NCBI GenBank assembly: GCA_030674185.1
Contig: JAPXFY010000022.1
Coordinates: forward strand, 2,430,093-2,494,092
Length of the DNA: 64,000 nt
Source: Monoplex corrugatus
Lineage: Eukaryota; Mollusca; Gastropoda; Littorinimorpha; Ranellidae
Direction of reading: 5' to 3'
Part shown: one piece after another, positions 13,931 to 26,560 of the stretch
Position numbering within the stretch: position 1 is the stretch's first letter
Layout: every line of letters starts with the position of its first letter
The notes under the pieces: generated by a model
Database searches by the model: none
What the model saw: only the letters and a program-made list of their open reading frames with translations
What the model was told of the DNA's origin: nothing
Made by a program: the position numbers and the translations under genes

Positions 13931-13933
13931 TCA
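12774..13933 (+). pseudogene. LINE reverse-transcriptase remnant split by a 45-bp array
   Basis: The left flank (about 12830-12904) reads LRTVVQNLVNITEIESKSK, matching the segment just after the YADD motif of the related LINE copy at 35095-36045. The right flank (13706-13890) matches the 3' end of that copy, including [10 protein letters not shown] in a shifted frame, then [18 protein letters not shown] and IANAMQQGT before a (gat)n tail at 13890-13930. The roughly 150 codons between are replaced by a tandem array. Frameshifts and the missing core make it non-functional. Confidence 0.85.
12905..13705. repeat. 45-bp minisatellite inside a LINE
   Basis: About 18 copies of a 45-bp unit (aggagacaccagacaacagg, then aatggcaggggacagtggctgtaac). 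The length is a multiple of three, so both strands stay open and yield 15-residue repeats such as GDTRQQEWQGTVAVT; this follows from the period, not from coding. Two copies end in cttaacaccaacagtctg or cttaacactaacagtctg, marking internal higher-order structure. Confidence 0.96.
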
Positions 13934-14483
13934 CTCAGACTGGGAGACTGTCAGAGAGAGTGTGAGTCATGACAATGCATTTAATGACCAGATGAGTGGT
14001 GAGCACGGCAAGCCAAGGAAGTGACAACACCAACAGTTTAGACAAAAAGAGCCAGACAGAAATGAGAACAACTATGGCTTTGATCGCCCCAGGAAAAGAC
14101 TAAAGAGGAGATGGCAAAGGACACAGTTTAGAGGGACAGTCGCCTCCCTTTTGATCCCCAGGGAACATGGTGTTTGCGGCCTGTTGACACAACCCCCGGG
14201 TCAGTGCACAACAAGAGGGGAGATCCCCTGCCCCTCCCCCTCAGCTGTTTGAAGGATTTTCTCCCATAATCCCATCCAACACCCAGCCTTTAAACTGACC
14301 ATTGACGTCACGTCTCCCTCCCCATCCATCCCCTGTCCCCTGCTCCATTCTACTCTTCCCCTCCATCCTATCTCTGTCTCCCAATTCACCATTCCCCCCC
14401 CCCCCCCCCCCTGTCTTCTTATCTCATATCCCCGCTCTCTGGATTGGAGGAGGGAGTCAGAGTTATGTTTTTGTTTTGCTGTC
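13934..14483. other. Spacer with poly-C run
   Basis: Single-copy sequence, pyrimidine-rich from 14220 to 14430, with a C homopolymer of about 16 at 14395-14411. No gene or element recognised. Confidence 0.55.
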
Positions 14484-16105
14484 ATTGATGACAATGCAGG
14501 ATGTCAGTGGATTGGGGACACTGATGACAATGCAGGATGTAGTGGACTGGGGACATTGATGACAATGCAGGATGTAGTGGACTGGGGACACTGATGACAA
14601 TGCAGGATGTTAGTGGATTGGGGACATTGATGACAATGCAGGATGTTAGTGGATTGGGGACATTGATGACAATGCAGGATGTCAGTGGATTGGGGACATT
14701 GATGACAATGCAGGATGTCAGTGGATTGGGGACATTGATGACAATGCAGGATGTTAGTGGATTGGGGACATTGATGACAATGCAGGATGTTAGTGGATTG
14801 GGGACATTGATGACAATGCAGGATGTTAGTGGATTGGGGACATTGATGACAATGCAGGATGTTAGTGGATTGGGGACACTGATGACAATGCAGGATGTTA
14901 GTGGATTGGGGACATTGATGACAACGCAGGATGTTAATGGATTGGGGACATTGATGACAATGCAGGATGTTAGTGGATTGGGAAATTGATGACAATGCAG
15001 GATGTCAGTGGATTGGGGACATTGATGACAATGCAGGATGTCAGTGGATTGGGGACATTGATGACAATGCAGGATGTTAGTGAATTGGGGACATTGATGA
15101 CAATGCAGGATGTTAGTGGATTAGGGACACTGATGACAATGCAGGATGTTAGTGGATTGGGGACATTGATGACAATGCAGGATGTTAGTGGATTGGGGAC
15201 ATTGATGACAATGCAGGATGTCAGTGGATTGGGGACATTGATGACAATGCAGGATGTCAGTGGATTGGGGACATTGATGACAATGCAGGATGTTAGTGGA
15301 TTGGGGACATTGATGACAATGCAGGATGTTAGTGGATTGGGGACATTGATGACAATGCAGGATGTTAGTGGATTGGGGACATTGATGACAATGCAGGATG
15401 TTAGTGGATTGGGGACACTGATGACAATGCAGGATGTCAGTGGATTGGGGACATTGATGACAATGCAGGATGTTAGTGGATTGGGGACATTGATGACAAT
15501 GCAGGATGTTAGTGGATTGGGGACACTGATGACAATGCAGGATGTTAGTGGATTGGGGACATTGATGACAACGCAGGATGTTAATGGATTGGGGACATTG
15601 ATGACAATGCAGGATGTTAGTGGATTGGGGAAATTGATGACAATGCAGGATGTAGTGGACTGGGGACATTGATGACAATGCAGGATGTTAGTGGATTGGG
15701 GACATTGATGACAATGCAGGATGTTAGTGGATTGGGGACATTGATGACAATGCAGGATGTTAGTGGATTGGGGACATTGATGACAATGCAGGATGTTAGT
15801 GGATTGGGGACATTGATGACAATGCAGGATGTTAGTACAGTGGATTGGGGACATTGATGACAATGCAGGATGTTAGTACAGTGGATTGGGGACATTGATG
15901 ACAATGCAGGATGTTAGTGGATTAGGGACACTGATAACAATGCAGGATGTTAGTGGATTGGGGACATTGATGACAATGCAGGATGTTAGTGGATTGGGGA
16001 CATTGATGACAATGCAGGATGCTAGTAGATTGGGGATATTGATGACAATGCAGGATGCTAGTAGATTGGGGACATTGATGACAATGCAGGATTTTAGTGG
16101 ATGGG
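14484..16105. repeat. 36-bp minisatellite
   Basis: About 45 copies of a 36-bp unit (tgatgacaatgcaggatgtt, then agtggattggggacat). Very homogeneous, with small changes (gtcagtgg/gttagtgg, aacgcagg) recurring in the same order in two halves near 14890-14960 and 15520-15620, which suggests duplication of a multi-copy block. The period is a multiple of three, so long repetitive ORFs exist on both strands without coding meaning. Confidence 0.97.
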
Positions 16106-16164
16106 GGGAGGGAACCAAAGGGTCAAAACGACACAACCCTGCTTTACCTCTCTTGGGGTGTTTA

Positions 16165-16430
16165 CAGTTTCTCCAAGAGGCCATGTTCATCATACTCGTA
16201 CAACTCCATATGCGCTCCACCTAAATTTGCTAGTAATTATCTGGCAGACTCTTTGAGCATGTGCAAAACGCTCAGTGCTGGCAATGTCTTGAAATGAAGA
16301 GAGGGAAAGGGGGGTCAAGGAATCTATCAAACACTAAGCTGACACCATCACAAGGATGGAAACAGTGAGATGGGCAGCAAACAGGCCAGTTTTGGATGGA
16401 GTGAGCTGGGACTGAACTTGAGGGGCTAAG
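16165..16430 (-). mobile_element. SINE copy, reverse orientation
   Basis: Shares the core segments caactccatatgcgctccacc, ctatctggcagact-like sequence, gctggcaatgtcttgaa, gatgggcagcaaacaggcca and gggactgaacttgag with the copies at 16860, 22683, 28455 and (opposite strand) 37914. The last motif is the complement of a box-B-like sequence. The tRNA-like head is cut short. Confidence 0.75.
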
Positions 16431-16859
16431 ATTAACACCTAAACTCACAATTACGTTTTTCGAATCTAAAATTTGGAAATTATAATTTGTTGTCTCACTG
16501 TTTCACGTGTTTGACGAGCTGTGAGCATAATGGCACTGACTGTGAGCGACAGATTGGCTACAGTATAATTATCTAACAACTTTATCAACATGCTTAATCA
16601 ATGTTTATCAACATGCTTGAACAATGTGAGAGACAAACTCACAAGTGTCCTTTGACGTACAAAACACAATGACCTGGAAAAAGACTGTGACAGATTGTAC
16701 CATAAAAGTCAAAAGTTTATCGATTGTGATCTCAAACTGAGACTAGTTACAGAGGCAGTGGCCAAAGTTGGTTCAACACTTACAGCTTCCCCTCAATTTG
16801 AATTCATGGATATAGCAATGTGTGTGAATCACTGCTTCTGGTTCAGATTCATGTATTGG
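16431..16859. other. Spacer, nothing recognised
   Basis: AT-rich single-copy sequence between two SINE copies, with a short imperfect duplication (tcaacatgcttaatcaatgt / tcaacatgcttgaacaatgt) near 16586-16626. Confidence 0.5.
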
Positions 16860-18062
16860 AGTTATTGAAGTTATTTCAACAGGGGTTCACTGCACTCGGA
16901 CAACTCCATATATGCTCCACCCAAACCTGCCAGCAACTATCTGACAGATTTCCTGAGACAGCACAAAACCCTATGCGCTGGCAAGGTCTTGAAGCAGGGA
17001 AAGGGGAGAAATGGACCTATCAAACATTACGCTGACACCATCTGAATGATGGACACATTAAGATGGGCAGCCAACAGGCCAGTGGATCTATCAGACACCA
17101 AGCTGACACCACCAGAATGATGGAAACATTAAGATGGGCAGTGAACAGGCCAGTGGACCTATCACTAGTATCAGACACTACGCTGACACCACCAGAATGA
17201 TGGAAGCATTAAGATGGGCAGCCAACAGGCCAGTAGACCTATCAAACACCAAGCTGACACCACCAGAATGATGGACACATTAAGATGGGCAGCCAACAGG
17301 CCAGTGGACCTTTCAAACAGTAAGCTGACACCACCAGAATGATGGACACATTAAGATGGGCAGCCAACAGGCCAGTGGACCTTTCAAACAGTAAGCTGAC
17401 ACCACCAGAATGATGGAAACATTAAGATGGGCAGCCAACAGGCCAGTGGACCTATCAAACACTACGCTGACACCACCAGAATGATGGACACATTAAGATG
17501 GACAGCCAACAGGCCAGTGGACCTATCAAACAGTAAGCTGACACCACCAGAATGATGGACACATTAAGATGGACAGCCAACAGGCCAGTGGACCTATCAA
17601 ACACTATGCTGACACCACCAGAATGATGGAAACATTAAGGTGGGCAGCAAACAGGTCAGTGGACCTATCAAACACTAAGCTGACACCACCAGAATGATGG
17701 ACACATTAAGATGGGCAGCCAACAGGCCAGTGGACCTATCAAACACTCAGCGGACACCACCAGAATGATGGAAACATTAAGATGGGCCGCAAACAGGCCA
17801 GTGGACCTATCAAACACTAAGCTGACACCACCAGAATGATGGAAACATTAAGATAGGCAGCAAACAGGCCAGTGGACCTATCAAACACTAAGGTGACACC
17901 ACCAGAATGATGGACACATTAAGATGGGCAGCAAACAGGCCAGGTATTAATGCTGTGGACTGAGATTGAACTCAAGATATCAGATCTTAAGTCCATGGCT
18001 CTACCAGGTTCATGTAGCTCATAGCTAGGCTAACCACTGCAACCACACCTGGGCTAACACCA
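16860..18062 (-). mobile_element. SINE copy expanded internally by a 71-bp array
   Basis: The outer parts are a normal reverse-oriented SINE. Positions 16885-17010 carry the core (caactccatatatgctccac, ctatgcgctggcaaggtctt). Positions 17946-18062 carry the tRNA-like head complement with gattgaactcaagatatc and catggctctaccaggttca. Between them a piece of the SINE (ctgacaccaccagaatgatg ... gggcagccaacaggccag) present once in other copies is tandemly repeated about 13 times. Confidence 0.82.
17025..17945. repeat. 71-bp minisatellite inside a SINE
   Basis: About 13 copies with a 71-bp spacing between successive ctgacaccac motifs (for example 17254 and 17325). One copy carries an extra tcactag insertion near 17162. 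Confidence 0.95.
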
Positions 18063-18139
18063 CATTAAAAGCAACTCTGATGTTAAAAAACAACAACAGC
18101 TGAATATCATTATCACACACAAGGTAAGCCTTTCAAGTC

Positions 18140-21100
18140 TAAAATGTAAAATATTTCCTGTATGTGTGACTGTTTAGGATGAAATCTACTGATTGTGACT
18201 GTTTAGGATGAAATCTACTGATTGTGACTGTTTAGGATGAAATCTACTGATTGTGACTGTTTAGGATGAACTCTACTGATTGTGACTGTTTAGGATGAAC
18301 TCTACTGGTTGTGACTGTTTAGGATGAAATCTACTGATTGTGACTGTTTAGGATGAAATCTACTGATTGTGACTGTTTAGGATGAACTCTACTGATTGTG
18401 ACTGTTTAGGATGAAATCTGTTGATTGTGACTGTTTAGGATGAAATCTACTGATTGTGACTGTTTAGGATGAACTCTACTGGTTGTGACTGTTTAGGATG
18501 AAATCTACTGATTGTGACTGTTTAGGATGAAATCTACTGATTGTGACTGTTTAGGATGAACTCTACTGATTGTGACTGTTTAGGATGAAATCTACTGGTT
18601 GTGACTGTTTAGGATGAACTCTATTGATTGTGACTGTTTAGGATGAAATCTACTGATTGTGACTGTTTAGGATGAACTCTACTGATTGTGACTGTTTAGG
18701 ATGAAATCTACTGATTGTGACTGTTTAGGATGAAATCTACTGGTTGTGACTGTTAGGATGAACTCTACTGATTGTGACTGTTTAGGATGAAATCTACTGA
18801 TTGTGACTGTTTAGGATGAAATCTACTGATTGTGACTGTTTAGGATGAACTCTACTGATTGTGACTGTTTAGGATGAAATCTACTGATTGTGACTGTTTA
18901 GGATGAAATCTACTGGTTGTGACTGTTTAGGATGAAATCTACTGATTGTGACTGTTTAGGATGAACTCTACTGGTTGTGACTGTTTAGGATGAAATCTAC
19001 TGGTTGTGACTGTTTAGGATGAAATCTACTGATTGTGACTGTTTAGGATGAAATCTACTGATTGTGACTGTTTAGGATGAAATCTACTGGTTGTGACTGT
19101 TTAGGATGAAATCTACTGGTTGTGACTGTTTAGGATGAAATCTACTGATTGTGACTGTTTAGGATGAAATCTACTGATTGTGACTGTTTAGGATGAAATC
19201 TACTGGTTGTGACTGTTTAGGATGAAATCTACTGGTTGTGACTGTTTAGGATGAAATCTACTGATTGTGACTGTTTAGGATGAAATCTACTGATTGTGAC
19301 TGTTTAGGATGAACTCTACTGGTTGTGACTGTTTAGGATGAACTCTACTGATTGTGACTGTTTAGGGTGAACTCTACTGGTTGTGACTGTTTAGGATGAA
19401 ATCTACTGGTTGTGACTGTTTAGGATGAAATCTACTGATTGTGACTGTTTAGGATGAAATCTACTGATTGTGACTGTTTAGGATGAAATCTACTGATTGT
19501 GACTGTTTAGGATGAACTCTACTGCTTGTGACTGTTTAGGGTGAACTCTACTGGTTGTGACTGTTTAGGATGAAATCTACTGATTGTGACTGTTTAGGGT
19601 GAACTCTACTGATTGTGACTGTTTAGGATGAAATCTACTGGTTGTGACTGTTTAGGATGAAATCTACTGATTGTGACTGTTTAGGATGAACTCTACTGAT
19701 TGTGACTGTTTAGGATGAAATCTACTGGTTGTGACTGTTTAGGATGAAATCTACTGATTGTGACTGTTTAGGATGAAATCTACTGATTGTGACTGTTTAG
19801 GATGAAATCTGTTGATTGTGACTGTTTAGGATGAACTCTACTGGTTGTGACTGTTTAGGGTGAACTCTACTGGTTGTGACTGTTTAGGATGAAATCTACT
19901 GATTGTGACTGTTTAGGGTGAACTCTACTGATTGTGACTGTTTAGGATGAACTCTACTGATTGTGACTGTTTAGGATGAAATCTACTGGTTGTGACTGTT
20001 TAGGATGAAATCTACTGATTGTGACTGTTTAGGATGAACTCTACTGGTTGTGACTGTTTAGGATGAACTCTACTGGTTGTGACTGTTTAGGATGAACTCT
20101 ACTGGTTGTGACTAGTTTAAGGATGAACTCATACTGGTTGTGACCTGTTTAGATGAACCTAACTGGTTGTGACCTGTTAGATGAACTCTAACTGATTGTG
20201 ACTGTTAGGATGAATCTACTGGTGTGACTGATTAGGATGGAACTCTACTGGTGTACTGCTAGGATGAACTCTACTGGTGTGACTGTTTGAATGAACTCTT
20301 ACTGATTGTGACTGTTTAGGATGAAATCTCTGTGTGTGACTGTTTAGAATGAAATCTATTGATGTGACTGTTTAGGAGAAAATCTACTGATTGTGACTGT
20401 TTAGGATGAAATCTACTGTTGTGACTATTAGAAAATCTACTGGTGTGACTGTTTAGGATGAAATCTACTGATTGTGACTGTTTAGGATGAAATCTACTGT
20501 TGTGACTGTTTAGGATGAAATCTACTGATTGTGACTGTTTAGGATGAAATCTGTGATTGTGACTGTTTAGGATGAAATCTGTTGATTGTGACTGTTTAGG
20601 ATGAAATCTACTGATTGTGACTGTTTAGGATGAAATCTACTGGTTGTGACTGTTTAGGATGAAATCTACTGGTTGTGACTGTTTAGGATGAAATCTACTG
20701 GTTGTGACTGTTTAGGATGAATCTACTGGTTGTGACTGTTTAGGATGAAATCTACTGATTGTGACTGTTTAGGATGAACTCTACTGGTTGTGACTGTTTA
20801 GGATGAAATCTACTGATTGTGACTGTTTAGGATGAACTCTACTGATTGTGACTGTTTAGGATGAAATCTACTGGTTGTGACTGTTTAGGATGAAATCTAC
20901 TGAATTGTGACTGTTTAGGATGAATCTACTGGTTGTGACTGGTTTAGGATGAAATCTACTGATTGTGACTGTTTAGGATGAAATCTACTGGTTGTGACTG
21001 TTTAGGATGAACTCTACTGATTGTGACTGTTTAGGATGAACTCTACTGGTTGTGACTGTTTAGGATGAAATCTACTGGTTGTGACTGTTTAGGATGAAAC

Positions 21101-21192
21101 TTACTGGTTGTGACTGTTTAGGATGAAATCTACTGATTGTGACTGTTTAGGATGAAATTACTGATTGTGACTGTTTAGGATGAAATCTACAG
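18140..21192. repeat. 30-bp minisatellite, about 100 copies
   Basis: Unit tgtgactgtttaggatgaaa followed by tctactgatt. Main variants are aaatct/aactct, gatt/ggtt and gatga/ggtga. From about 20100 to 20460 copies suddenly contain many one-base indels, while both sides are almost clean. There are no long ORFs because units contain stops. Confidence 0.97.
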
Positions 21193-21237
21193 ACATATCT
21201 TGTAAAAACCTGAAAATACCACCTGGAGGATCATCTC

Positions 21238-21575
21238 TTAACCCTTTGACTCCTGCACCCTGTCCACCAGCATCCTGCATTGTCAACCATGCTAGCAAAG
21301 CAAAAACTTAACCCTTTGACTCCTGTGCCCTGTCCACCAGCATCCTGCATTGTCAACCATGCTAGCAAAGCAAAAACTTAACCCTTTGACTCCCGCGCCC
21401 CTGGTCCACCAGCATCCTGCATTGTCAACCATGCTACAAAGCAAAAACTTAACCCTTTGATTCCCTCACCCTCTCCACCAGCCTCCTGCAGGAATCTGGT
21501 GGATGGGAAGAGGGAATCAAAGGGTTACGTTACATATTTGCAGTTGGTGGATTGAGTGTGGGAGTCAAAGAGGTC
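21238..21575. mobile_element. TTAA-ended foldback MITE with internal tandem copies
   Basis: Begins ttaaccctttgactcctgca and ends in the near-complement gtgggagtcaaagaggtc. A segment of about 66 bp from the left end (through gctagcaaagcaaaaac) is present about three to four times in tandem, then comes a foldback centre around cctgcagg (about 21486). An internal inverted copy (gggaatcaaagggtta) lies near 21510-21526. It is the same family as 22331-22512 and 51019-51168. No coding sequence. Confidence 0.8.
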
Positions 21576-21925
21576 AGGGATTCTTCACTGAGTCTGCTGA
21601 ATAGTGCTTACGTCTCACATCACTCAAGTCAGTGTCAAGACATTCAGTAAAGGTGTTTGATGCTGAGCGGTTCACCACAGGTTACACCCTGTGTGTGTAT
21701 ATCACTGATTATACATTCTGACAGCTGTGTTTCAGCCATGGCCATAGTGATAGGTAGCATCTGCACAGTGCGGGGTGGGGATGGCTTGATGGATCAATAG
21801 TTGGCACATGACTATCACTACATGGGTCAGTCACACCTGTCTTCCCCTCCACTCAAAATATCACCAGCTCTGACCAGCTCATGATGATGCTACCATCTGG
21901 TCAGACCTTTGTTCAGTCAACTCTG
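21576..21925. other. Spacer, nothing recognised
   Basis: Single-copy sequence between a MITE and a GT microsatellite. No gene or element seen. Confidence 0.5.
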
Positions 21926-22055
21926 TCTCTGTCTGTCTGCTGTCTGTCTGTCTGTCTGTCTGTGTGTGTGTGTCTCTCTCTCACTGTTTATGTATGCATG
22001 TGTATACTGTGTATCACTGGAGTTGTGTGAAAACCACTGTGTGTGTGTGTGTGTG

Positions 22056-22115
<60 letters not shown>

Positions 22116-22154
22116 TTGCGTGCGTCGTGTGTGTGTTTATCACTGTGTGTGTGC

Positions 22155-22218
<64 letters not shown>
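21926..22218. repeat. CTGT and GT microsatellites
   Basis: A (ctgt)n run at about 21932-21962, then two long (gt)n tracts at about 22039-22108 and 22159-22218 with imperfect sequence between. Confidence 0.95.
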
Positions 22219-22220
<2 letters not shown>

Positions 22221-22330
22221 ACATGCAGTCAACCCAGCATTCTTTGCTGCTCTGGGACCACCTGCCAGGATACACTCCATTCTCCCTTCGCTACTCTCCT
22301 ACCCTTTCTGCTTTAGTTTTTAAATCCAAT

Positions 22331-22512
22331 TTAACCTTTCACTCCTCACCCTGTCCACCACTTTCTCGTATTGTCATCCATGACAGCAAAGCCAAAACTA
22401 ACCACTTCACTTTCCTAACCCTGTCCACCAGCTTCCTGCATAGTGGTGGATAGGTAGGAGTGAAAGGATCAGTTTTTGCAGTTGGCGAATAGGTGCGCGA
22501 GTGAAAGGTTAA
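22331..22512. mobile_element. TTAA-ended foldback MITE
   Basis: A 182-bp element. The left end ttaacctttcactcctcacc pairs with the complement of the right end ggtgcgcgagtgaaaggttaa. Internally it shows ctgtccaccagcttcctgc and tttttgcagttggcgaata, both shared with 51019-51168. Non-coding and non-autonomous. Confidence 0.8.
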
Positions 22513-22682
22513 AAACCCACCTCTTGCCCTGACAATGAATTCTGCAACTGGCCTCTGTTCCATCATTTGTGCAGGTTTTGACTGCATTGTGATGTCTGTG
22601 CATGAGTGCACTTGATTTGAACTTCAAGATTTGGCACCAATGAAATACTGTAATCATTATTATATGAATTAGGGTTTGGAAT
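22513..22682. other. Spacer, nothing recognised
   Basis: Short single-copy stretch between the MITE and a SINE copy. Confidence 0.5.
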
Positions 22683-22975
22683 TTGTTCAAGAGATTCATC
22701 AAACTGGGACAAGTCCAACTGCTCCATTCAAGTCACCAACGACATAATCTGTAGACTTCCTTGCATGCACAAACCTACAGCTGGCAAGTCTTGAATGGGT
22801 GTGTTATGGTAGTGGGGGGGAGTGAATGGAACTATGAAACCGAGCTGACAACACCAGATGATGAAACATTCAATGGTGCAAACAGGCCAATTTTTAGTGT
22901 TGCAGGCTGGACTGAATTGAAATAACAAACTCGGGTCCATGCTCTGTCAAAAAGAACCAAGGGCTAACCTACAGA
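22683..22975 (-). mobile_element. SINE copy, reverse orientation
   Basis: Diverged copy of the SINE at 16860-18062 and 37914-38225: caagagattcatcaaactgg at the left, a shortened middle (gctggcaagtcttgaatggg, gagctgacaacaccagatga), and the head complement tgcaggctggactgaattga at the right. One unexpanded copy of the segment that forms the 71-bp array is present here. Confidence 0.7.
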
Positions 22976-23499
22976 GAAACCACAAGTCTACAGCCATGAA
23001 CCCACAACCCCGGCTATAGCCATGCACTTTTAACAAATTAACTTAAGTATAATAACTAAGAATTGGATCAATAAAATAATCAGAAATGATATAATCGATG
23101 ACCAATCAACAGAACATAATCAATTGACCAATCAACATGAACATAAACAATGAATAAAAATAATCAATTGATCGATCACTCAACAGACATAAAATAGTAA
23201 GAAATCAAACAGTTAAATGATCGATCAATCAGATATTTAACAGAGGAAGATTAAGGGGTTTGGACTAAACCTTACCCCCCCCTCCACCCCCCTGTCAATG
23301 AAACTAGTTACCATTGAACTACATTCAACCCACCCCACCCCCAATCATAATGATAATGTCCCTTCAATGATAAAGCACTAGTTTACTGTTTGATCTCACA
23401 CTCACCATCACCCCATCCCCACCCTTAATCATAATGTGCCCATCAATGAAAAGCTCTATTACTGTTGATCTTACACTCACCTTGAACACCACACCCTTT
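22976..23499. other. AT-rich then C-rich spacer
   Basis: Positions 23030-23240 are AT-rich with repeated aatcaattgacc-type motifs. Positions 23270-23430 contain C runs and a diverged duplication of caccccatcc...aatcataatg. No gene seen. Confidence 0.6.
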
Positions 23500-26400
23500 C
23501 ATCCATCAAATATATACCATCCAATCACTCCTATGACATCACTCCTACCACCATCCCTCCTATCATCACCCATCCCTCCAACACACCACACCCCTCCACC
23601 ACCCCACCTCCTATCACACCCATCCCTCCACCACACTCCATCCCTCCTATCATCACCCATCCCTCCACCACACTCCATCCCTCCTATCATCACCCATCCC
23701 TCCACACACACTCCATCCCTCCTATCATCACCCATCCCTCAACCACACTCCATCCCTCCTATCATCAACCCATCCCCCATCACACCCATCCCTCCTATCA
23801 TCACCCATCCCTCCACCACACTCCATCCCTCCTATCATCACCCATCCCTCCACCACACCACACACCCCTCCACCTCACTCCATCCCTCCTATCATCACCA
23901 TCCCTCCACCACACTCCATCCCTCCTATCATCACCCATCCCTCCAACACACCACCCCCACCCCACACCCTCCTCCACACACCACACCCCATCCCTCCTAT
24001 CATCACCCATCCTCCACCAACACCCATCCCTCCTATCACACCCATCACCCTCCACACCACACACCCATCCCTCCTATCATCACCCATCACTCCAACACAC
24101 ACACCCATCCCTCCTATCATCACCCATCCTCCACACACCCATCCCTCCTATCACACCCATCCCTCCAACACACCACACCCCATCCTCCTATCATCACCCA
24201 TCCCTCCACCACACCCCATCCCTCCTATCATCACCATCCCCTCACCACACCCTCCTCCTACATACCCATCCTCACACCCACCCATCCCCTATCATCACCC
24301 ATCACTCCAACCACACCCCATCCCTCCTATCATCACATCACCCACCCCAACCCACCTCCATCATCCCTCTCCAACCACAACCCATCCCTCCTATCATACC
24401 CATCCTCCACACCACACCCATCCTCCTATCATCACCCATCATCTCCAACCACACACCCCATCCCTCCTAACCACATCCTCCACTCAACATCACCCCATCC
24501 CTCCTATCATCACCATCACTCCAACACACCACACCATCCCTCCTATCATCACCATCCTCCACACCACACCCCATCCCTCCTATCATCACCCATCCGCTCC
24601 AACACACCACACCCATCCCTCCTATCATCACCCATCACCCTACCACCACACCCCATCCCTCCTATCATCACCCATCACTCCAACACACCACACCCCATCC
24701 CTCCTATCATCACCCATCCTCCACACACCACACCCATCCCCCTATCATCACCCATCACTCCAACACACCACACCCCATCCCTCCTATCATCACCCATCAC
24801 TCCAACACACCACACCATCCCTCCTATCATCACCATCACTCCAACACACACCCATCCCTCCTATCATCACCCATCACTCCAACACACACACCCCATCCCT
24901 CCATCATCACCCATCCTACACACCCACCCCTCACCACACCCCATCCCTCCTATCATCACCCATCACTCCAACACACCCACTCCCTCCTATCATCACCCAT
25001 CCTCCAACACACCACCACCCACTCCATCCTCTATCATCACCCATCCCTCCAACACCACCCATCCCTCCTATCATCACCCATCCCTCCAACACCCCCCATC
25101 CCTCCTATCATCACCCATCCCTCCACCACACCCATCCCTCCTATCATCACCCATCCCTCCACACACACCCATCCCTCCTATCATCACCCATCACTCCACC
25201 ACACTCCATCCCTCCTATCATCACCCATCCCTCCAAACACCACACACCCCCCTCCATCATCACCCATCCCCTCATCACACCCATCCCTCCTATCATCACC
25301 CATCCCTCCAACACACCCATCCCTCCTATCATCACCCATCACTCCACCTCACACACATCCCAATCCATCCCCATCCCTCCTATCATCACCCATCCTCCAA
25401 CACCCACCTCCATCATCACCATCCTCCTATCATCACCCATCCCTCCACCACACCTCCAATCCTCCTATCATCACCCATCCCTCCACACACCACACCCCTC
25501 ACCACACCATCCCTCCTATCATCACCCATCACTCACACCCACACCCATCCCTCCTATCATCACCCATCACTCCAACACACCACCTCCACACCCCATCCCT
25601 CCTATCATCACCCATCACTCCAACACCACACCCCATCCCTCCTATCATCACCCATCACTCCCACACCACACCCCATCCCTCCTATCATCACCCATCACTC
25701 CAACACACCACACCCCATCCCTCCTATCATCACCATCACTCCACCACCACACCCATCCCTCCTATCATCACCCATCACTCCAACACACCACACCCCATCC
25801 TCCTATCATCACCATCCTCCACACACCACACCTCCACATCACCCATCCCTCCTATCATCACCCATCCACTCCAACACACCCACCCACCTCCTATCATCAC
25901 CCATCACTCCAACACACCCTACACCCACTCCATCCCTCCTATCATCACCCATCACTCCACAACCACACCCCATCCCTCCTATCATCACCCATCACTCCAC
26001 CACACCCACACCCCCTCCCTCCTATCATCACCCATCACTCCAACACACCACACCCCTCCTCCTATCATCACCCATCCCCCCCACACACCCATCCCTCCTA
26101 TCATCACCCATCCCTCCACACCCACCACTCCACCCATCCATCCTCCTATCATCACCCATCCTCCAACACACACCCCATCCCTCCTATCATCACCCATCCA
26201 CTCCAACCACACCCCATCCCTCCTATCATCACCCATCCCTCCACACACACCCATCCTCCTATCATCTCTCACCACCCCTCCACCTCCACCACCCCATCCC
26301 TATCATCACCCATCCCTCCTATCACACACCCTCCACCACACTCCCATCCCTCCTATCATCACCCATCCCTCCAACACACCCATCCCTCCTATCATCACCC

Positions 26401-26560
26401 ATCCCTCCAACACACACACCCCCACCACCACACTCCATCCCTCCTATCATCACCCATCCCTCCTACATCACCCATCCCTCCTATCATCACCCATCCCTCC
26501 TACACACCCATCCCTCCTATCATCACCCATCATCTCAACACCCTCCCATCCCCTCCTATA
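23500..26560. repeat. CCATCCCTCCTATCATCAC minisatellite, 3 kb
   Basis: Irregular array built on ccatccctcctatcatcacc alternating with actccaacacaccacacc, giving a period of about 42 bp with many indels. The + strand is nearly pure A, C and T and remains open for over a thousand codons as Pro/His/Ser/Tyr low-complexity sequence. I do not regard it as a protein: the frame drifts with copy-length errors and no conserved domain appears. Confidence 0.95.
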
